Source: Pseudopedobacter saltans DSM 12145
GTDB taxonomy: Bacteria > Bacteroidota > Bacteroidia > Sphingobacteriales > Sphingobacteriaceae
Direction of reading: 5' to 3'
Length of the DNA: 64,000 nucleotides
Assembly: GCF_000190735.1 (NCBI RefSeq)
Contig: NC_015177.1
Location: 3,720,001-3,784,000 of the forward strand
Shown here: positions 56,344 to 64,000 of the stretch, one piece after another
Layout of the letters: every line of letters begins with the position of its first letter
Numbering within the stretch: position 1 is the first letter of the stretch
Notes under the pieces: model-generated
The model's input: only the letters and a program-made list of their open reading frames with translations
What the model was told of the DNA's origin: nothing
Database searches by the model: none
Translations under genes and position numbers: made by a program

Positions 56344-57156
56344 TTATTCGCCTTGAGTTTCTTCTGCAACTTTTTTAGATCTTTTTGCAGATTCCTCTTT
56401 TGCTTCAGGAGCGTCTACTTTAGCTTTAGCTGCTGCTGCTTCTTTGTCTGCTTCAGCATCTTTCTCTTGTTTACGCTCTTCTAAACCTTCTTCAATAGCT
56501 TTAATAATGATACCAGTAATCAAAGAGATTGATTTTGTAGCATCGTCATTCGCTGGAATAGGGAAATCGATGTTAGAAGGATCAGAGTTTGTATCTACCA
56601 TTGCGAAAGTAGGGATATTTAATTTCATAGCCTCACTAACAGCAATGTGCTCTTTCTTAACGTCGATAATGAATAAAGCAGCTGGTAAACGGTTTAAATC
56701 AGCAATACCACCTAAAAGGTTTTCTAATTTAATACGCTCACGTTGAATCATTAACTTCTCTTTTTTAGATAAAACGTCAAAAGTACCGTCTTTAGTCATT
56801 TTATCGATGTTAGTCATCTTTTTGATAGATTTTCTAACAGTAGTGAAGTTAGTTAACATACCACCTAACCATCTTTCAGTTACGAAAGGCATGTTTACTG
56901 ATTTTGCTTTCTCTGCAACGATATCTTTAGCTTGTTTTTTTGTAGAAACAAATAAAACTTTACGTCCAGATTTAACAATTTGTTTGATAGCTGCTGCAGC
57001 TTCTTCAACTTTAACTAAAGTTTTGTTTAAGTCGATAATATGGATCCCATTGCGCTCCATGAAAATGTATTGCGCCATTTTAGGATTCCACTTTCTGGTA
57101 AGGTGACCGAAGTGTACACCTGCATCCAATAAGTCTTGATAAGTTGTTCTTGCCAT
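56344..57156 (-). CDS. rpsB: 30S ribosomal protein S2
   Basis: A 270-residue small-subunit protein. Family blocks: YQDLLDAGVHFGHLTRKWNP, MAQYIFMERNGIHIIDLNKT, ERWLGGMLTNF and PTFAMVDTNSDPSNIDFPIP. After about residue 228 it has a charged Ala/Lys/Glu-rich tail of about 40 residues, absent in E. coli S2. It lies between rpsI (18 nt) and tsf. Confidence 0.97.
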   Translation of the reverse strand: MARTTYQDLLDAGVHFGHLTRKWNPKMAQYIFMERNGIHIIDLNKTLVKVEEAAAAIKQIVKSGRKVLFVSTKKQAKDIVAEKAKSVNMPFVTERWLGGMLTNFTTVRKSIKKMTNIDKMTKDGTFDVLSKKEKLMIQRERIKLENLLGGIADLNRLPAALFIIDVKKEHIAVSEAMKLNIPTFAMVDTNSDPSNIDFPIPANDDATKSISLITGIIIKAIEEGLEERKQEKDAEADKEAAAAKAKVDAPEAKEESAKRSKKVAEETQGE

Positions 57157-57174
57157 TGTTGTGTCCTCCTAAAA

Positions 57175-57561
57175 TTAACGTTTACTGAACTGGAATCTCT
57201 TACGAGCTTTAGCTCTACCTGGTTTCTTACGCTCAACCATACGGTTATCACGAGTCATTAAACCTTTAGCTCTTAGAGCAGGTTTTCTGATAGAATCTAA
57301 TTCAACAATAGCTTTAGCGATCGCTAAACGAACAGCTTCTGCCTGACCTTTTACTCCTCCACCTGCTACGTTTACTTTTACATCATATTGACCAGTAACC
57401 TCAGCAACGATGAATGCTTGGTTTACGATATATTGCAACGGAAGTGTTGGGAAGTATTCTGTGTAATCTTTACCGTTAACGGTAATTGTGCCATTACCCT
57501 CAGTTAAATAAATACGGGCAACCGCAGTTTTTCTTCTTCCAGAAGTGTTTGTAACTGACAT
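57175..57561 (-). CDS. rpsI: 30S ribosomal protein S9
   Basis: A 128-residue protein with the family N-terminal block GRRKTAVARIYLTEGNGTIT, VNVAGGGVKGQAEAVRLAIA and the basic C-terminal tail ending in KRFQFSKR, which reaches the P-site tRNA. It follows rplM by 17 nt. Confidence 0.98.
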   Translation of the reverse strand: MSVTNTSGRRKTAVARIYLTEGNGTITVNGKDYTEYFPTLPLQYIVNQAFIVAEVTGQYDVKVNVAGGGVKGQAEAVRLAIAKAIVELDSIRKPALRAKGLMTRDNRMVERKKPGRAKARKRFQFSKR

Positions 57562-57578
57562 TTGTCTTTCTCCTTTAA

Positions 57579-58022
57579 TTAAAATTTAACTTCTACAGGG
57601 TTTTGTGCAGCGTGTGGATGCTCATTTCCTGCGTAAACATACAAGTTCTTGAATAAAGCTCTGCCTAAGCGAGTTTTAGGTAACATACCTCTAACAGCTT
57701 TTTCAATAATTCTTGTAGGATGTTTTTGTAATAATTCTTTTGGAGAAATAAAACGTTGACCTCCCGGATAACCAGTGTAACGAACGTAAACTTTGTCGCC
57801 TAGTTTGTTACCAGTTAATTTAACCTTGTCTGCATTAATAACAATTACGTTATCGCCGCAGTCTACGTGTGGGGTGTATCCCGGCTTGTGTTTACCTCTA
57901 ATCACTTTCGCGATATTAGAAGACAAGCGCCCCAAAATCTCGCCCTGAGCGTCAACAACAACCCATTGTTTGTTAACGGTCTTTTTGTTGGCAGAGACAG
58001 TTTTGTAACTTAACGTATTCAC
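57579..58022 (-). CDS. rplM: 50S ribosomal protein L13
   Basis: A 147-residue large-subunit protein. Blocks: WVVVDAQGEILGRLSSNIAK, GDNVIVINADKVKLTGNKLG, YVRYTGYPGG and AVRGMLPKTRLGRALFKNLY. First gene of the rplM-rpsI-rpsB-tsf operon, directly behind a full promoter. Confidence 0.98.
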   Translation of the reverse strand: MNTLSYKTVSANKKTVNKQWVVVDAQGEILGRLSSNIAKVIRGKHKPGYTPHVDCGDNVIVINADKVKLTGNKLGDKVYVRYTGYPGGQRFISPKELLQKHPTRIIEKAVRGMLPKTRLGRALFKNLYVYAGNEHPHAAQNPVEVKF

Positions 58023-58076
58023 TTGCTTGATATTTAATTATTTAATAAAAATTCTCTTTTCCTAAATTAAGGAGTG

Positions 58077-58108
58077 CAAAGGTATTACAAATCTTTTTAA
58101 TATTCAAA
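58077..58108 (-). promoter_or_regulatory. Promoter of the rplM operon
   Basis: On the minus strand TTTG (58105-58108), a 20-nt spacer and TACCTTTG (58077-58084) match the full Bacteroidota consensus, 55 nt before the rplM start. Confidence 0.8.
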
Positions 58109-58790
58109 TAGTTGGAGCGATATTTTTAGTGAGCCAGGATTTGTAGAGATATAACCCTAACATTATTCTACCCTGATTCTGGACTTCTTCGGGAAAATGG
58201 GGTGTTTTCTCGAAGAAGTCCAGAACAAGGATACTGAACACTCTCCTTTACATTTACGGCATCGGATAGATTGGACTTCTTTCTATTTTCTATATTTTAC
58301 TTTCCGCTTTCATACCATAAGCACACCCAATAACTGTACTTAACATATAAATAAAAGAAAGTTAAAATAGTGGTTTTATAGAGTTTTACCTCTATGAACC
58401 CTCTATTATATCACTAATATTCCTCTAGAATAAGTGAGGTTGTTCCGGCTTAAAGAGCCCCCTCTCCCCTGAGAATGTTTTCGAAAAGGAAGTACTTTTG
58501 TCTAAGTAATGATCTTACTGAAAGGGTAAACAATAACATAGCACCTGCTTTCTATTTTATTAGTGCCTAAATATTGGTGATCTTTCGAAATGATCAGAAA
58601 ACGAATTTGTATCTACACGATAAGCATTGCTTATATCGGGAATTTTCTATTCCTTCAAATTGAGTTTCACTTCTGAAACCTGAGCGAATACATTCGCCGG
58701 AAAAAACTTAATCATAACCAATTATAGATTTGTATAGTTGCGATGATAATTTCTTTTTATTTCTTTTTGTTAGTTTTTATATTTTTTTTG
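58109..58790. repeat. Gene-free region with a 20-bp inverted repeat
   Basis: The arms 58178-58197 and 58205-58224 pair over 20 bp with one G-T pair and a 7-nt loop. Further short palindromes are GATAAGCATTGCTTAT near 58619 and GCGAAT-AC-ATTCGC near 58682. CCCCCTCTCCCCTGAG near 58460 resembles the dispersed repeat at 8050. Six-frame reading shows no ORF with coding character. Confidence 0.5.
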
Positions 58791-58795
58791 TAGAT

Positions 58796-58803
58796 TAGAT
58801 TTG
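58796..58803 (+). promoter_or_regulatory. glpK promoter region
   Basis: TAGATTTG fits the -7 consensus. The T-rich stretch before it (58751-58792) contains GTTTTTATATTTTTTTTGTA, similar to the tandem candidate operators at 24701-24740. The likeness may be low-complexity only. Confidence 0.4.
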
Positions 58804-58862
58804 TTTTTGCTTGGAAGAGCAAGGGCCAAATTATAAACGATTAATTCATAGGTTTTTATAGG

Positions 58863-60356
58863 ATGAACAAATATATCTTGTCTTTAGATCAGGGAACATC
58901 TAGTTCCAGAGCGATTATGTTTGATAATAGGGGAAGGCAAAAGTCTGTTTCTCAGAAAGAATTCAGACAGATTTACCCGCAATCAGGATGGGTTGAACAT
59001 GACGCTTTGGAAATATGGGATTCGCAGTTAGGTGTTGTCAACGACGTCTTGAAGGGAAGCAATCTTACTGCTGAGGACATAGCGGCTATAGGAATTACAA
59101 ACCAAAGAGAGACGACGGTTGTTTGGGACAAAACTACAGGTACGCCTATATATAATGCCATTGTCTGGCAAGATAGGAGGACAAGCGAATATTGTGAGCA
59201 GCTTATACAAGAAGGAAGGGAAGATAATATTCGTGAGAAAACGGGTTTAAAAATAGATGCATATTTTTCTGCAACTAAATTAAAATGGATACTGGATAAT
59301 GTGGAAGGTGCAAGAGAGAAAGCAGAAAAAGGAGATTTGTTGTTTGGAACTATTGATTCCTGGTTGATATGGAAGCTAACCAAAGGGAAAGCACATGTAA
59401 CGGATGTTTCGAACGCTTCCAGGACTATGCTTTATAATATATCTGAGTTAAGATGGGATCAAGAACTTCTGTCTTTATTCAATATTCCTGAATCTGTCCT
59501 TCCGGAAGTGAAATCGTCAAGTGAGGTGTATGCGGACACGGATAAGGAATATTTTGGAAAGCCTATTGCTATTGCAGGAATTGCCGGAGATCAGCAAGCT
59601 GCTTTGTTTGGACAGCTTTGTATTAAACCCGGGATGGTTAAAAATACTTATGGAACAGGATGCTTTATGTTGATGAATATTGGAGAAAAGCCTATTCTTT
59701 CTTCTAATCAGTTATTAACGACTATTGCATGGAAAATAAAAGGAAAAGTTGTTTATGCATTGGAAGGGAGTGTTTTTATGGCAGGAGCAATCGTTCAATG
59801 GTTAAGAGACGGTTTGGGAATTATAAAATCCTCGTCTGACGTAGAAGAACTCGCATTGAGTGTTGATGGTAATGGAGGTGTTGTGGTGGTGCCCGCTTTT
59901 ACAGGATTGGGGGCTCCTTACTGGAATTCAAAAGCTAAGGGAACAGTCTTTGGATTGAGTCGGGGCTCTACCTCTGCTCATATTGCAAGAGCAGCACTTG
60001 AAAGTATAACTTATCAGGTAATGGATGTTTTGAAAGCCATGGAAATGGATTCCGGTACGTTAATAAATGAGTTAAGGGTAGATGGCGGAGCTGTAGTAAA
60101 TAATCTTTTAATGCAATATCAGTCTGACGTTTTGGAAAGTAAAGTCATTAGGCCGGAAGTTAATGAAACAACAGCGATAGGAGCAGCTTATCTGGCGGGA
60201 TTGGGAGTTGGCGTTTGGGCTAGCATAGAGGAAATACAGGAACAATGGCAGATAAATAGAATATTTGAACCTCAGCCTTCTAAAATTATTGAAGAAAATA
60301 TCCAACAGTGGCACAAGGCCGTAAAAGCAGTAAATATTTGGTCTGAACTAGCTTAA
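58863..60356 (+). CDS. glpK: Glycerol kinase
   Basis: A 497-residue FGGY-family kinase that makes sn-glycerol-3-phosphate from glycerol and ATP. N-terminal [18 protein letters not shown] binds phosphate; WQDRRT, the glycerol-site [23 protein letters not shown] and GTGCFMLMN are typical, as is the C-terminal [20 protein letters not shown]. The aquaglyceroporin gene follows 3 nt later, so uptake and phosphorylation are coupled. Confidence 0.97.
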   Translation: MNKYILSLDQGTSSSRAIMFDNRGRQKSVSQKEFRQIYPQSGWVEHDALEIWDSQLGVVNDVLKGSNLTAEDIAAIGITNQRETTVVWDKTTGTPIYNAIVWQDRRTSEYCEQLIQEGREDNIREKTGLKIDAYFSATKLKWILDNVEGAREKAEKGDLLFGTIDSWLIWKLTKGKAHVTDVSNASRTMLYNISELRWDQELLSLFNIPESVLPEVKSSSEVYADTDKEYFGKPIAIAGIAGDQQAALFGQLCIKPGMVKNTYGTGCFMLMNIGEKPILSSNQLLTTIAWKIKGKVVYALEGSVFMAGAIVQWLRDGLGIIKSSSDVEELALSVDGNGGVVVVPAFTGLGAPYWNSKAKGTVFGLSRGSTSAHIARAALESITYQVMDVLKAMEMDSGTLINELRVDGGAVVNNLLMQYQSDVLESKVIRPEVNETTAIGAAYLAGLGVGVWASIEEIQEQWQINRIFEPQPSKIIEENIQQWHKAVKAVNIWSELA

Positions 60357-60359
60357 ATT

Positions 60360-61085
60360 ATGAATCCGTTTTTAGCAGAATATATTGGAACTTTATTAAT
60401 GATACTCCTTGGAAATGGAGTTGTCGCAAATGTAGTGCTTAATGGCACAAAAGGAAATGGACCAAATTGGATGGTTATAACAACGGGCTGGGCACTTGCT
60501 GTGTTTGTAGCCGTTGTTGTAGCCGGGCCTTACAGTGGTGCGCATTTAAATCCGGTGGTATCATTGTCGCTCGCTTTTCTGGGAAAATTTGAATGGAATT
60601 TGTTGCCGGGATATATACTTATGCAACTTTTTGGAGCAATGAGCGGCGCGCTGTTAGTCTGGTTAATTTACAAAGATCATTTCGACCGGACAGAAGATGA
60701 GGGGGCAAGGGCAGCATGTTTCTTTACAGGTCCGGCAATAGCTAATACAGCTAGAAATCTTTTAAGTGAAATCTTAGGGACTTTCGTTTTAATTTTTGTG
60801 ATTTTTCATTTTACTGATGCTGGAATTAAGGAAACAAATTCAATTATCGGTCTGGGTTCAATAGGGGCATTGCCGGTGGCTTTATTGGTTTGGGCAATAG
60901 GATTATCTCTTGGTGGGACAACAGGATATGCTATTAATCCAGTTCGTGATTTTGGTCCGAGAGTTTCTTACTTTGCTATTTATGGGTTTAAAAAGACTTA
61001 TTTCAGGATAAATTATGCCTGGATCCCTATAGTAGGACCAGTTATAGGAGGATTGATTGCTGTTCTTTTATTTGTAAATGTTTAA
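60360..61085 (+). CDS. glpF: Glycerol uptake facilitator (aquaglyceroporin)
   Basis: A 241-residue MIP channel that lets glycerol enter the cytoplasm. Six membrane helices and two half-helices are present. The two pore motifs read HLNPVVS and AINPVRDFGPR, so both usual NPA boxes are NPV; the Asp after the second (RD) is the mark of glycerol-type channels. It lies directly after glpK in one operon. Confidence 0.93.
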   Translation: MNPFLAEYIGTLLMILLGNGVVANVVLNGTKGNGPNWMVITTGWALAVFVAVVVAGPYSGAHLNPVVSLSLAFLGKFEWNLLPGYILMQLFGAMSGALLVWLIYKDHFDRTEDEGARAACFFTGPAIANTARNLLSEILGTFVLIFVIFHFTDAGIKETNSIIGLGSIGALPVALLVWAIGLSLGGTTGYAINPVRDFGPRVSYFAIYGFKKTYFRINYAWIPIVGPVIGGLIAVLLFVNV

Positions 61086-61202
61086 ATATTGTAGGCCTGA
61101 AAAATACGGATGTTAATCTGGTGTTAACACATTGTTAACCTTGGATTGCTTTCTTTGGCCAGTTGTATAACGCTTTATAAATTGCTAAAAGGTTCTGTTT
61201 CT

Positions 61203-61745
61203 ATGTACGAGTATTCTGACGAAAAGATTATTGAGTCTTTGAAAAATGGCGACGACCATGCGCTAACGCTTCTCTTTAAAAAATATTGGACATCATTATT
61301 TGTTGTAGCCCATAATGTTTTTAAGGATAAAGAGGCCTGTGAAGATATTCTTCAGGAAGTCTTTTTAACGATTTGGGAAAAGAGAAACGAACTGCAAATA
61401 AAGACTTCATTGAAAGCTTATTTATATGCCTGTGTAAAATATGAAGTTTATAGGCAACTAAAGAAAAGCTATTCGAAACAGCGTATCGATGATGATTTAA
61501 TAAATTCTTTAGAAGAAAGTGCAACTGCAAATAATATTGAGTATAAACAGCTGGTAGAAACCGTGTCTTTCGCGGTAGACAATCTTCCACCTAAATGCCG
61601 GGAAGTTTATCAGTTAAGCCGTCAGGAATCGCTTACGCATAAAGCTATTGCGTCTAAAATGAATATTTCGACAAAGACAGTTGAAAATCATATCACTAAG
61701 GCCTTAAAACATCTGAAACTGAATATCCAGACCCTTTTCTTATAA
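61203..61745 (+). CDS. ECF sigma factor (FecI-like)
   Basis: A 180-residue sigma-70 family factor with only regions 2 and 4. Region 2 is ALTLLFKKYWTSLFVVAHNV and EDILQEVFLTIWEKRNEL; region 4 is LPPKCREVYQLSRQESLTHK and NISTKTVENHITKALKHL. The ATG at 61203 (MYEYSDEKII) is chosen because the longer frame adds 19 unrelated residues. It stands before a FecR anti-sigma gene and an STN-type SusC receptor, so the receptor probably controls its release and thereby its own transcription. Confidence 0.92.
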   Translation: MYEYSDEKIIESLKNGDDHALTLLFKKYWTSLFVVAHNVFKDKEACEDILQEVFLTIWEKRNELQIKTSLKAYLYACVKYEVYRQLKKSYSKQRIDDDLINSLEESATANNIEYKQLVETVSFAVDNLPPKCREVYQLSRQESLTHKAIASKMNISTKTVENHITKALKHLKLNIQTLFL

Positions 61746-61810
61746 AAAAAATAAAATTAGAATAGGGGATACGGCTTAGTATTTACTCTTAAAGGTAAAT
61801 ACAGGTTATT

Positions 61811-62944
61811 TTGACAAATCAAACAGAAATATTAGAACTTTTAGAGAAATCTTTTAAGGGGAGTTTAACCCAGGGGGAAGAAAAGCGCCTGGATTATTTG
61901 TTGAGAGAAAGCGTTGCGAACGGTGTTCCTTTTAAAGACGAATCTGAGAGGCAGGAAATAGAAGACCACCTTTTAGAGAAGATACACAGTTCTAAGAATC
62001 GAAAAAAGATAAGAAATATCGCGCGATATATTGTGGCGGCTGCAGCTTCAGTAATTGTGTTTTCTGTAGGTGTCTATAAATATTTTAATTATTGTGCGCC
62101 TGAAGAAATAACTCAACAATTAGCCACATACAATACAGATGAGACTAATGAAAAGCAGGTGACTTTAACATTATCTGATGGTACCAAAGTTAATTTAAAC
62201 CAGGATAAAACAGGAGTCCTTTCTGAGGAAAGTGTTGAGATTGTGGGTAGTGAAGGTTTATTAGCTTATACGTCCAATTCGTCCGATACTCTATTAAAAT
62301 CAAAATTAGTTTATAATACCTTAAAAACACCAAGTGGTGTTCAATATCATTTAATGCTTTCTGATGGCACCAAAATTTGGCTAAATGGTAATTCGGAAAT
62401 TAAGTATCCTGTCGCTTTTAGAGCCGGAGAACGCTCGGTAGAGCTTTCCGGTGAAGCTTACTTTGAGGTGGCAAAATCTCAGAAACCTTTTAAAGTTTAT
62501 GCAAAAACAACAACTGTTCAGGTATTGGGGACGCATTTTAATGTAATGGCATATAAGGATGATGCTGAAATAAAGACAACGCTTCTAGAGGGATCGGTGA
62601 AAGTAAAAAGCCTTACTAAGGAACAGATATTAAGACCAGGACAGCAAGCGATAAGCTCAGAATCAGATTTAACTGTTTATAACACGGATGCAGAACTCGT
62701 GGTTGGATGGAGAAAGGGCTTGTTTACATTTAATAATGAACCACTGGAACAAGTTATGAAACAGATTTCCAGATGGTATAATATGGATGTGGTCTACTCT
62801 AAATCGAGGACGAAGGTTCTTTTTACGGGAATAATTCCGGTAAGGGATGACGTTAAAAAGGCATTGCTGCCTGTTGAAGAGGCAGCTAATATCAAGTTCG
62901 ATGTAAAAGACGGAAAAATTATAATAACGGAGAATAATAACTAA
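61811..62944 (+). CDS. FecR-family anti-sigma factor
   Basis: A 377-residue inner-membrane regulator. The cytoplasmic N-terminus (about 1-75) binds the sigma factor. One membrane helix (about 76-93, YIVAAAASVIVFSVGVYKYF) is followed by the periplasmic FecR domain (VTLTLSDGTKVNLN; VELSGEAYFEVAKSQKPFKV; VLGTHFNVMAY) and a DUF4974 domain (NEPLEQVMKQISRWYNMDVV). Start at the TTG 61811, the only start codon before the conserved N-terminal helix. It relays the signal from the receptor to the sigma factor. Confidence 0.92.
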   Translation: MTNQTEILELLEKSFKGSLTQGEEKRLDYLLRESVANGVPFKDESERQEIEDHLLEKIHSSKNRKKIRNIARYIVAAAASVIVFSVGVYKYFNYCAPEEITQQLATYNTDETNEKQVTLTLSDGTKVNLNQDKTGVLSEESVEIVGSEGLLAYTSNSSDTLLKSKLVYNTLKTPSGVQYHLMLSDGTKIWLNGNSEIKYPVAFRAGERSVELSGEAYFEVAKSQKPFKVYAKTTTVQVLGTHFNVMAYKDDAEIKTTLLEGSVKVKSLTKEQILRPGQQAISSESDLTVYNTDAELVVGWRKGLFTFNNEPLEQVMKQISRWYNMDVVYSKSRTKVLFTGIIPVRDDVKKALLPVEEAANIKFDVKDGKIIITENNN

Positions 62945-63102
62945 AGATATGGCTATGGAGAAATAGAAAATTTACATAATGGTAGATTAAAACAAAACTA
63001 CCCCGGATAGCGACCAGGGCAGTTGAAAATTTTAGTCTTAACGAATTCAACTCAAGGAATAGAGATAAAAACACGTATTAACCTAAAATAAAAAATAAAT
63101 GT

Positions 63103-64000
63103 ATGAAAGAAAAAGTGCATTTAAAATTCTATTGGCTCTTTTTAGAGCGGATTTTTTTGTCTGTAGGGACAAATAACCAATTGAAAAAAATATCGCAAAT
63201 CATGAGATTAACAGTTGTAGCCCTTCTGTTGGCGACCATTCATGTAAGTGCAGCATCGTATGCGCAAAAAGTTAGCTTGACCAGGAAAAATGCAAGTTTG
63301 GTAGATGTCTTAAAAGAAGTTCGAAACCAGACCGGCTATTATTTTATCTATACAAATGAGGTATTAGAGCATATCAAGCCTATTAATATCGATGTTAAAA
63401 ATAAAGATCTTGAGGAGACGCTTCAGGATCTTTTAACAAATCAGGGGTTGACCTATTCTATCAAAGACCAGTCTGTGGTTATTAAAGTTGCTAGTAGCGT
63501 GAACCAACAAAATAATGTGGTTTCGGTAAAGGGGAAGCTTTTAAGTAAGGAAGATAATGAGCCGATTGCAGGCGCTTCTATAACAGTTACTGGCAATAAA
63601 TCGTTAGGGACAACAGATGTCAATGGAAATTTTAGTTTCAAGATAAATAAAGGAACTGAAGTTACTTTCTCGGGTATCGGTTTTACTCCTTTAAAACGTG
63701 TTTTTTCAAAAGATGAGGCCAACCTGACTTTAAGTTTAAATGTGGATAATAAAGTGTTGAGCGAAGTTGTGGTAACTGCGTTAGGTATAAAAAGAGAAGA
63801 AAAAGCTCTTGGTTATGCTGTTACGCAAGTTTCGGGTGAGCAATTGACCGACGCTTTATCTAACAACTGGACAGACGCCTTATCTGGCAAGGTTGCAGGG
63901 TTAAATTTAGTGAGGTCAAATTCGGGACCAACAGGTTCTAATAAGATCATTCTCCGAGGTGAAAATAATCTTACAGGTGATAATGAAGCGCTTATCGTGG
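63103..64000 (+). CDS. SusC-family TonB-dependent receptor with STN signalling domain (5' part)
   Basis: Open from the ATG at 63103 to the window edge (299 codons seen), so the gene is incomplete here. A long N-terminal leader (about 55 residues, signal core VVALLLATIHVSAASYAQ) precedes the STN domain (SLVDVLKEVRNQTGYYFIYT), a carboxypeptidase-D-like domain (VKGKLLSKEDNEPIAGASIT), the TonB-box region (SEVVVTALGIKREEKALGYA) and the start of the plug. STN domains contact FecR, which fits the upstream sigma/anti-sigma pair. A shorter start at the ATG before RLTVVALLL is possible. Substrate unknown. Confidence 0.92.
   Translation, partial: MKEKVHLKFYWLFLERIFLSVGTNNQLKKISQIMRLTVVALLLATIHVSAASYAQKVSLTRKNASLVDVLKEVRNQTGYYFIYTNEVLEHIKPINIDVKNKDLEETLQDLLTNQGLTYSIKDQSVVIKVASSVNQQNNVVSVKGKLLSKEDNEPIAGASITVTGNKSLGTTDVNGNFSFKINKGTEVTFSGIGFTPLKRVFSKDEANLTLSLNVDNKVLSEVVVTALGIKREEKALGYAVTQVSGEQLTDALSNNWTDALSGKVAGLNLVRSNSGPTGSNKIILRGENNLTGDNEALIV

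Overview
The window comes from a low-GC member of the Bacteroidota, most likely a Sphingobacteriaceae (Pedobacter-like) bacterium. The signs are three SusC-type receptors (two with SusD partners), a hybrid two-component system, FecI/FecR-type sigma and anti-sigma genes, Bacteroidota-type promoters (TTTG about 20 nt before TAnnTTTG) and weak or absent Shine-Dalgarno sites. The assignment rests on gene content only.

Layout: 1-2120 holds the end of a TPR protein, a 29-residue AURKAIP1/COX24-like basic protein and rng (RNase G). 2274-2641 is a broken Fic gene, followed by a convergent MdtD-type efflux gene. 4256-8048 holds carB (without the usual C-terminal regulatory domain) and a secreted GH16 glucanase. 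8210-11458 is a minus-strand three-gene operon of a His/Cys-rich small protein, a TonB-dependent receptor and a lipoprotein, probably for metal uptake. 11711-13579 holds a hypothetical protein, a cyclophilin and exonuclease III. 13945-19413 has a SusC/SusD pair with no enzymes beside it and an LD-carboxypeptidase. 19763-22350 holds metG and a tRNA-Arg(CCT) cluster with one intact copy, two damaged copies carrying GC-rich D-loop insertions, and a GIY-YIG ORF between copies.

22405-28825 is the most interesting block: a secreted propeller-like protein, a DeoR regulator, sn-glycerol-1-phosphate dehydrogenase, an organophosphate:phosphate transporter and a HAD-IIA phosphatase. A 19-nt motif repeated (18/19) upstream of both the regulator and the propeller gene suggests one regulon. 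I read it as a candidate system for scavenging sn-glycerol-1-phosphate. 29106-35350 is a TetR-regulated RND efflux operon. 35725-36051 is a decayed HigBA toxin-antitoxin pair, next to a DUF4258 protein.

36704-52994 is a polysaccharide utilisation locus: a hybrid two-component regulator divergent from SusC, SusD, SusE-like, GH53 endo-galactanase, a clan GH-A hydrolase and a GH2 beta-galactosidase. The content points to beta-1,4-galactan (pectic galactan or type I arabinogalactan). 53177-58108 holds a DUF308 membrane protein, then on the minus strand the translation block rplM-rpsI-rpsB-tsf and pyrH-frr. 58863-61085 is glpK-glpF. The window ends with an ECF sigma factor, a FecR anti-sigma factor and the start of a SusC receptor with an STN signalling domain, cut by the window edge.
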